This document shows positions 57,367-64,000 of a DNA stretch of 64,000 nt, in pieces. The translations under genes and the position numbers were made by a program. The DNA lies in NCBI GenBank assembly GCA_947623455.1, contig OX392532.1, positions 52,579,058-52,643,057 on the forward strand, given 5' to 3'. Numbering within the stretch: the first letter of the stretch is position 1; every line of letters starts with the position of its first letter. Origin of the DNA: Mimachlamys varia (lineage: Eukaryota; Mollusca; Bivalvia; Pectinida; Pectinidae). Below the pieces are notes generated by a model, which saw only the letters and a list, made by a program, of their open reading frames with translations, was not told the origin of the DNA and ran no database searches.

Positions 57367-58721
57367 TGCTTTGATGAAGCAGACTTTTGCGGGCACGATT
57401 TATCAGAATTCTGGCTATTTGAAGTCTGATCACGCTTTTTAACATCATGATTTTTCCCCTTTTTATCTGCAGGGATAGCAGAATTTTTCAACTGACCAAG
57501 GTTTTTCTCAAATAGCTTTCTCAGTGAACCTATATCTTCCCTAATTGACTTCACCTCCTCACAAGACATTTCTGATGGAGTTTCATCAGAATCACCGTCT
57601 TTCATTTGAAATGATCTCACTGGCCTATTTTTAAACTTATCTGCCATCTTATGAGTTTCCAAGCGTACTGCCAGTGTTTCTGCTTGTGTGATACTCTCCG
57701 GTTGTGTTTCACGTAACCGCCATTTGATGTCAACATCAGTCAACGCATCAATAAAGTAGTCTAAAGATAAAGTTTCTAACATGTCCGACGTGGCTTTTGG
57801 ATATGCCTGACGAGTTAGTTTCTTTATAGATCTAGCGAGATCAGAAATGGACTCATCTTTCTTTTTCATGCGAGTTTGAAGTTTAGCTTTGTACATTTCC
57901 GACTTTGCAGCACTTCCGAAGTGTCTGGCCAACTTCATTGTCAGTGTGTCATAATCTCTCCTTTTGTCCGGATCTAATTCACTGAGAATAGCCCTAGCGG
58001 ACCCTGAAAGACTTCCAGCTAAGTACAACCCTTTCTGAGTATCAGTCCACCCATTTATGTCAGAGTATATTTCGAATTGGGAGACATACTCGTCCCAGTC
58101 ATCAGATCCATCATAAATGACCGGTCGCATTGAAACGTGTTTCTGACCAGACGACTTTGAGCTATCTGATGATTTTGCTGGAGGAAGAGGAGTACTCGCT
58201 GCATCGACCTTTATACCACTACAGAATTGTTGCTCTGCAACTGATGGCTCTACCTCCCCATCAGCCTCTGTGGGTGGTTTACCGGTAGGTCCAACTGCAG
58301 TTTCAAGGTCAAATGTAACACTTTTCTCTGGACATTTACTACTGGACTTTGTGGCAAGATCACTTTGACCCACACCCAAAGGAGGGTACAAGCCCGAAAG
58401 TGTGTCATAAAGCTCTTTACTGTATGAACTTGACTGACTTTCCTCAACATTTGTATCGAGAGAAATCAGTTCGGTTTCCGGAACTCTGAACTTCGCAACT
58501 TCATCCCTGAGGTCAGTAGTTTGACACTTCAAACTGTCTACATCAGACCTGATGAACTCCAGCTCTTTCTGGATTGTCACATTAGTTTTTCTGAGCAGTG
58601 ATAATTCTGAGTGTACGTCGCCCAGAATTTTATCTGTTGATGCGCTACGTTCTCTCAAAAATCTGAGAATGTCTGCAAATGACTCACCAAGATGCTCGAG
58701 ATCTTGAGTGGAGTCCGCCAT
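57357..58721 (-). CDS. Ty3/gypsy gag
   Basis: 454 aa, ATG in the context gccatgg. The N-terminal 100 residues are likely coiled coil (LRERSASTDKILGDVHSEL). Residues about 200-360 form the retrotransposon Gag (capsid-like) domain with WDEYVSQFEIYSDINGW and LSGSARAILSEL. The C-terminus is Lys-rich with no CCHC knuckle, so RNA binding would depend on basic residues. It forms the particle in which reverse transcription occurs. Intact; overlaps the pol frame by 40 nt. Confidence 0.85.
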   Translation of the reverse strand: MADSTQDLEHLGESFADILRFLRERSASTDKILGDVHSELSLLRKTNVTIQKELEFIRSDVDSLKCQTTDLRDEVAKFRVPETELISLDTNVEESQSSSYSKELYDTLSGLYPPLGVGQSDLATKSSSKCPEKSVTFDLETAVGPTGKPPTEADGEVEPSVAEQQFCSGIKVDAASTPLPPAKSSDSSKSSGQKHVSMRPVIYDGSDDWDEYVSQFEIYSDINGWTDTQKGLYLAGSLSGSARAILSELDPDKRRDYDTLTMKLARHFGSAAKSEMYKAKLQTRMKKKDESISDLARSIKKLTRQAYPKATSDMLETLSLDYFIDALTDVDIKWRLRETQPESITQAETLAVRLETHKMADKFKNRPVRSFQMKDGDSDETPSEMSCEEVKSIREDIGSLRKLFEKNLGQLKNSAIPADKKGKNHDVKKRDQTSNSQNSDKSCPQKSASSKQGN

Positions 58722-58845
58722 GGTACCAAGGAATCACTGGGAATTTATGCAAACAAATATCTAAGCAAGAAAATGTTGATAAACCAAAGTTTCTTCTTTG
58801 TAATAATAATTAGCCCAAATGGTTGTAGTAAGTGTTTACTGCAAG

Positions 58846-58863
58846 GCCCCACGTTGGGCGCCA
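58846..58863 (-). other. primer-binding site (tRNA-Lys type)
   Basis: The minus strand reads TGGCGCCCAACGTGGGGC, 18 nt complementary to a tRNA-Lys 3' end as used by several retroelements. It lies one base after the LTR end and about 125 nt before gag, fixing element polarity. Confidence 0.88.
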
Positions 58864-58864
58864 A

Positions 58865-59357
58865 TGTGATGACGTTTAGTTTTGGGGTGTCACCACGGTG
58901 GACCCTACAGCAAACACCACACAACACAGTAATTAACGTTTTGAACCTTTATTAATCATTTACATTGTATTTGGCTATGGTATTACATAATGGACAACCG
59001 CGGTGAAGTCCACCACACTTTCACCAGGGGATCCTCACCCAGGGTGAACCTTACCCAGATCTGTTGGTGGACTTCACCACAACATGTGGGTGAAACTTAC
59101 CCAAATCTGGGCCTGTGACATTCTATAGTGCTGGTCTGGTAACAATAGGTGTTCTCAGTTCGCTCGCCAACACACCACTCAGGCCTACTACAGCTCTACC
59201 TGTCCACACTGGGGTTTGACCTCTGATGCACATGCTTGACCCCGGGTAGGCAGTCAAGCATGGCACAGGTAAATCACACACCAGAGGGACAGTACTGGGC
59301 TGTAGCAGACGACTATTTTTAATACTACAAATGATATTGTGTTATAAAGAAACAACA
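58865..59357 (-). mobile_element. 5' LTR of the Ty3/gypsy element (left limit approximate)
   Basis: On the minus strand it ends ...GTCATCACA next to the primer site and probably starts TGTTGTTTC at 59357, about 493 bp. It has AATAAA at 58953-58948 and a donor-like GGGTAAGT at about 59102-59095 that could serve the acceptor at 53300. A perfect 14-bp inverted repeat (59002-59015, 59065-59078; ggtgaagtccacca) lies inside. The outer end is uncertain because no second LTR is available for comparison. Confidence 0.55.
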
Positions 59358-59399
59358 ATTAACATAAGAAAATAAGCAATAATTAAAACAATAATTACA

Positions 59400-60250
59400 T
59401 TTAAAGTTACATATGGGGTGAGACAATAATTTGTTACAATATATATAAGCGACCATTTGAAACGGAACCCAAAAATACGGTAATTGTGTTTCTTTTTTGA
59501 CCGAAACGAAAGGTACAAGTAACAATTTTGCAGTAGAGTCACGGGGGTTCAATTACAATATTTAGTGAATTGGACCAAAAGAATAAGGAACACAAATCTA
59601 CAAAGGTTTTTAAACGGTGTTTAATGCATACACTCGTGGCCAAAACGGCACCAATGGTTTTAACACGCGATAAAATAAATGACTACTTTGCAGACAGTAA
59701 CGGACCAAAAAGCGCCAAAAAATGAACAGGAATATTTTTTTTCTAAAGGTTTTTAATCTTAATATTTCTAGATGCCATTTGACCGGTTTGAGAACTCTGA
59801 GTAGTCGAAATGGACCAAAACGTAACCAAAATCAAAAAGGCGAATTAAACACGTTTGAAATGAACGGAATAAAGTTGGAGTCGAAAAGAAATATATGAAA
59901 CAGTTTACATTTGATTGCTGAGTTTAACCGAAACGGATCCGAAACAAAAATAGTTTCTTATAAAGTTGTTAAGCAAATAACATAATTTCATTTCTTTGAC
60001 ATAAACAGACGAAAATGAACCCGTAACGGAATGTATAACAACATATTTTTTTATTACTGTGTTTAACCGAAACGGACGATAACGGAACCGGTAAAACGTA
60101 TAAAGCTATTCCAAGAAAAATAAATACATTTGAAAACTGTGTTTGGCCAAAACGAACGGAAATGGAACCGTAACAAAATGTATAAAGTTATTTTAAACTT
60201 CTTTTATTTTATTTCAAACAAATTATACAATTAACAAAATGACACTGGAA
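59400..60250. repeat. degenerate repeats with 'accgaaacgga' core
   Basis: Four or more very diverged copies, spaced about 100-130 bp, of a segment with 'tttaaccgaaacgga', 'gaaccgtaac' and 'tgtataaagtta', clearest at 59925-60210. Non-coding. Confidence 0.5.
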
Positions 60251-60926
60251 AATAGGAACAAGTGTAACTATCGGCGGTGAGACATTTGGGTAAAGTCAGC
60301 GTCTTGCTCATTAATCGGTATTTTGAAAGATTGTTATTGAAGCATGGCTAGAAAGTAATGTGTGAAAATATATATATATAAAGAATACCGAAGCGTCAAC
60401 AACATGCTGCTGACACAGGACAGCACAGGACCCCTTTTGGAAGGCCTCTGTATGCAGTTCAATTGTTAAGTTGTAATCATGGTAGGCTAAGACTGAAGTT
60501 AATCATAGAGCTTTGCAATATGCTGTTTCATGAATCTCCTCCCAGATCTTTCTGGTGTTTTTTCTTTTTCGCAGATCATCTCCTCCTCATTGATGCTGAC
60601 ATAGCGTCAGTAAGTGGTCCGACTTATCATTTTCGAGAAAAAGTTTAATTTCATGTCGCCCGTGTCAGTTAGGTAAGATCGGGAAATATAAGCTTCAAAT
60701 GTGACTGAGATTTATGATGGCATATCGTCCATGTGCATAAAACAATCAGCCATGTGAATCTCACTAAAGCACTGTTTCATTAGCTGTGGTACGGTAAACC
60801 AACTTATTTTAGTGTACGACAATTTTTTGCGTATTTCGTGGTTGATTAAAATTCGCGAAAATTAATCGTCCCGAAATAGTTTCAATAAGAGATATGCCAA
60901 CTGTAAGACTACTGTACTATATTGTA
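60251..60926. other. intergenic, no gene
   Basis: A short piece at about 60380-60400 (agaataccgaagcgtcaaca) matches the terminal sequence of the RT-type retroelement tail. Nothing else. Confidence 0.4.
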
Positions 60927-61069
60927 CCACAGTTGCTTGAGTTTCTGTCAGTAAATAATAAATATATATGTGTGAAATGAGCCTCCCATTACAGTACATT
61001 CTGTAATGGGCCGCGGCTCTCTATATATAAACTTTTTTTATATACTGACAGAAACTCAAGCAACTGTGG
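60927..61069. mobile_element. 143-bp foldback element
   Basis: Perfect terminal inverted repeats of 27 bp (ccacagttgcttgagtttct...). An internal hairpin (cccattacag/ctgtaatggg) sits between them. Non-coding. Confidence 0.78.
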
Positions 61070-61384
61070 GTAGGCCAACTGTGAATTTTGTTTTCTCCTT
61101 ATAGTGTTCTTCAACTTCCACTTGACTGTCGTCCATACTTTTAATGCGCTAACAGTCCAGGGTGGGTGAGATCGTCTTATCATTCTAAAGACATGTAGCT
61201 GCTGTAGTACCATAGCCTCCTGAACAGTACCAGGTGGTATTATCCAGTGCCATTTCGTTTGAATGGGCGGTCATCGTCCGATTCACTTATGACTTAAAAC
61301 ATATGAGCAGTTGTGTGTCCCAGCTCCAAATCTCCACTCGAGAACACATCCAGATACATGCCGATGAGTTATATCCCCCTTAGC
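61070..61384. other. no recognisable gene
   Basis: Short frames only. Confidence 0.4.
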
Positions 61385-61566
61385 AGCAACATATCACCCA
61401 AGGAATGGTGAGAATGTTGCCTCAAAACTGATATGGTCATCTTACAGCAATCATCCAAGGAATGGCGAGAATGTTGCCTCAAAACTGATATGGTCATCTT
61501 ACAGCAATCATCCAAGGAATGGCGAGAATGTTGCCTCAAAACTGATATGGTCATCTTACAGCAATA
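61385..61566. repeat. 57-bp tandem repeat, three copies
   Basis: Unit with 'atccaaggaatggcgagaat'; second and third copies almost identical. Frames on both strands through it are repeat by-products. Confidence 0.92.
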
Positions 61567-61739
61567 TATAGTGTTTATTTTACTGTTTAGTCCCAAAATC
61601 AAATACGCCCCGCTAGGGACCAAAGGGTAATTATCTATGAAGTCTTAGCAACAGCCGACCTGTATTTCTCAAGAATAAGCTTTCATTTTCAAAATCAAAT
61701 ATGACCGCCTGCTATATTTATTTTTGGATAATATCCAAC

Positions 61740-62530
61740 AAGGGACCATGGAGAACAAGAGGCCCATGGGCCTTAATGGTCACATGAGTTTTGATTTACT
61801 AGTACCTATAATAGCGTTTGTTGTTGTGCTCTTACAATGAGATTATCATTTACCCAAATTGGCGTTAGAGCACTGACACTGATCCCTATTTAAGGCAATA
61901 TATCTTCAACAAGAGGCGCATGGGCCTTAAATGTCATCTGACTATTTGTTACTGCTAAAATATTTAAAAGATATTAACATATTTGAAGATGTTTGAACAT
62001 GTTCAGACATTTGACCTTAAAAGTAGGTCAGGGTCATTCATTTGAAAAGACTTGAAACCCTTTTTCCCAGCATGCTACAGGTCAAGTATGAGTACCCCAG
62101 TCCTTTTGGTTACTGATAAGTTGCTCAAATATGTTAAGACATTTAACCTTGTAAGTAGGTCAAGGTCATTCATTTGAACAAACTTGATAGCTCTTCGTCC
62201 AAGCATGCTACAGGCCAAATATCAGTACCCAGGCCTTTTGGTTATTCAGATTTCTTGAAGAAATTTCGGACATTTGACCCCTGTGACCTTGAAAGCAGGC
62301 CTTTTGGTTATTGAAAAGAATTTACCTAAATATGTTCCGACATTTGACCTTGAAAGTAGGTTAAGGTCATTCATTTGAATAAACTTAAAGGCCCTTTGTC
62401 CCAGCATGCTACACATCAATATCATGAACCTAGGCCTTACAGTTATTGAAAAGAAGTTGAAAAATAAAATTGTTTAGGATGCACATACAAGGCCGGACAA
62501 AAAGTGATCGGAATAGGTCATCTGAGATTT
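61740..62530. repeat. interspersed repeat family R1, opposite orientation
   Basis: Begins 'acaagaggcccatgggcctt' (complement of the 39.0 kb end). It has three or four modules with 'gaccttgaaagtaggtcaag', 'cccagcatgctacag' and 'ggccttttggttat', then 'aggtcatctgagatttgtctcatgtgacct'. Confidence 0.65.
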
Positions 62531-62544
62531 GTCTCATGTGACCT

Positions 62545-62690
62545 GAAAATGGGGAAAGTACAAGGGAATAAGACCAGGTCCAGCAGAAGAGTAAGTGTCT
62601 TCTGCTTTATCTAAAACAACCACCATGTAAATCTAGGTCACATCAAAATAAATGTGACGTCCTCAAAGTGAGAACTGAGGGATAATTCTT
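62545..62690 (-). mobile_element. RT-type retroelement tail fragment
   Basis: Matches the tail at about 31985-32100 (agaagagtaag.gtcttctgct, catgtaaatct.ggtcacatc). No coding part retained. Confidence 0.5.
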
Positions 62691-62739
62691 AATTACAAAA
62701 AGCACGCAAACGTAACAATGAGCATATTCAGGGCAGAAC

Positions 62740-63235
62740 AAACCATTACTCTCATAATCACAGATGGCCCTCTGTCGACAATATTGTATGTCAGATCAAT
62801 GTGGTCAATCCATAAACAATTGGCAACCTACAAATAAAATTTGAGAATAATCCAGCGCTTTTCAAGATATGGCGATCACAAACTGTTACTGTCAAAATCC
62901 AAGATTTCATTTACATATTGTATATTCTTTATCAGAACATGAGAAAGTGCATAACTAAGAATCAACAGCAATCAGCTACAAACAAAATTTGAGTTGAGAA
63001 CGATCCATTCAGAACTTCTCAAGAAAAAGCTATCACAAATGATAACTGTCAAAATCCAATATGGCCACCTGGCGGCTATCCTGTCTTCAAGATAATTTTC
63101 AAAAATTATTAAATACTGAGCAATGCACAACTGAAGATGTTAGACATAGGGGAACCTACATATGAAATTTGAGAAGGATCTGTCCAGCACTTGTCATGAA
63201 ATAGCGATCACAAGTACTGTTTAGGGACAACGAAA
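62740..63235. repeat. diverged tandem modules of about 165 bp
   Basis: Three copies with 'acctacaaataaaatttgag', 'atccagcgcttttcaaga', 'gcgatcacaaactgttactg' and 'tcaaaatccaatatgg' landmarks. An interspersed mollusc-type repeat; non-coding. Confidence 0.55.
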
Positions 63236-64000
63236 AACAGACCACTGACGAAGGTCGATTTGAATAAATCTGATGATAGTGGGGTAAAATGGATGTCTAC
63301 ATTTCTATTGATATATGGGTAGATGATGATCAAGTCATTTTAAGAACCCGTGTTTCAAAATGTTGCAAAAAAGTTGCTGGACAGAAAAAATATATGTTGC
63401 AATTTATTGACTTGGAAAAAAATAAAACAACAGAAAAATTAACTTTTTATAATTTTTAATACAGCACTCTGTTTTTGTACACATTCGAAATTTAAATTTC
63501 TTCCATTCATACATTAATCATTCATTCATATCATTTATACAATACCACTCTTCTCATTGTGCATTGTAAACAGCTTTTTATCTAGATTTGTCATGATGGA
63601 CAGTTCATAGTTTAATACTGTATTATTTGTACATTTTAAAAACTAAATGAAGAATTTAATCACTTCTGATTGACTACCAGTAACATTAGTCGGATGAATT
63701 AGGAGAAATCTGTATTTCCAGCATTCTTTTAAAAAGAACCAAAAGTTGAATTCAGATAAAACTGCACTTGTATACACATTAATTTGAAATGATATATCAA
63801 TATGAAACTTTGCAGTGTCTCTCATGTTCTTGCCTTTGTATAATCTCGTCCTCATCAGAGTTTTAAATGGGTTCAAAAAATGTAAATGTCAGGTAAATGA
63901 AGATTTATCAAAAAGCTCTCATGTACCACAACAGCATTTAAGCTTCAAAACTATTCTTTCAAAAGTGTTCTTCAGTGAGATATCTCAATATTTTCTGACA
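63236..64000. other. no recognisable gene
   Basis: AT-rich; short frames only. Confidence 0.4.

Larger units (their letters stand above)
52133..59357 (-). mobile_element. Ty3/gypsy-type LTR retrotransposon with extra ORF, 3'-incomplete
   Basis: Order on the minus strand: LTR, Lys primer site, gag, -1 frameshift, protease-RT-RNase H, integrase (broken), then the BTB/KCTD-type ORF. No 3' LTR or convincing polypurine tract was found below 52133; 'aataggaaggga' at about 52026-52037 is the nearest purine run. Confidence 0.75.

Overview
The window looks like a gene-poor, repeat-rich stretch of an animal nuclear genome, most likely a bivalve mollusc. This is inferred from the mix: intron-led KRAB-less C2H2 zinc-finger genes, a CR1-type LINE with a 2A-like motif, tRNA-derived SINEs, a Ty3/gypsy element with a tRNA-Lys primer site, and many tandem satellites and short inverted-repeat elements. 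The species cannot be named from sequence alone.

Layout. 0.4-1.3 kb: 56-bp tandem array. 1.5-2.5 kb: zinc-finger gene A (+, 11 fingers). 3-6 kb: decayed mariner, a possible DDE transposase fragment and a SINE. 6.6-7.7 kb: zinc-finger gene B (-, 13 fingers). 8.2-15.3 kb (-): CR1-like LINE ORF2 with endonuclease and reverse transcriptase, then an ORF1-type protein 2.7 kb upstream, separated by degenerate satellite. 17.1-20.5 kb: 46-bp satellite with a 22-monomer (1,012-bp) higher-order repeat. 21-28 kb: short inverted-repeat elements, SINEs and AT-rich DNA. 28.1-29.0 kb: inverted partial copy of the 3' end of gene B. 29.5-31.6 kb (-): OTU-like pseudogene with a coding minisatellite. 31.9-40.7 kb: retroelement tail, satellites, foldbacks and interspersed repeats. 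41.2-42.3 kb: zinc-finger gene C (+, 11 fingers). 42.7 kb: 125-bp palindrome. 43.2-45.7 kb: 18-bp satellite. 46.6-48.2 kb: zinc-finger gene D (+, 8 fingers), then decayed fingers and a dead paralogue. 50.4-51.6 kb: retroelement fragment split by a 156-bp repeat. 52.1-59.4 kb (-): Ty3/gypsy-type element (LTR, Lys primer site, gag, -1 frameshift signal, protease-RT-RNase H, broken integrase) followed by an unexpected third ORF with zinc fingers, an RS tract and a KCTD-type BTB domain. 60-64 kb: foldback, 57-bp repeat and interspersed repeats.

The four zinc-finger genes share one architecture: a splice acceptor a few bases before the ATG, all fingers in a single terminal exon, and a stop lying inside or just before a ruined further finger. 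They are a local paralogue family turning over by finger duplication and terminal erosion. The most interesting locus is the Ty3/gypsy element: its integrase is inactivated, yet the downstream BTB/KCTD ORF is fully open and preceded by a consensus splice acceptor, in the position where some retroelements carry an env or accessory gene. I could not find a second LTR, so whether this ORF belongs to the element or is a host gene beside a truncated element is open.
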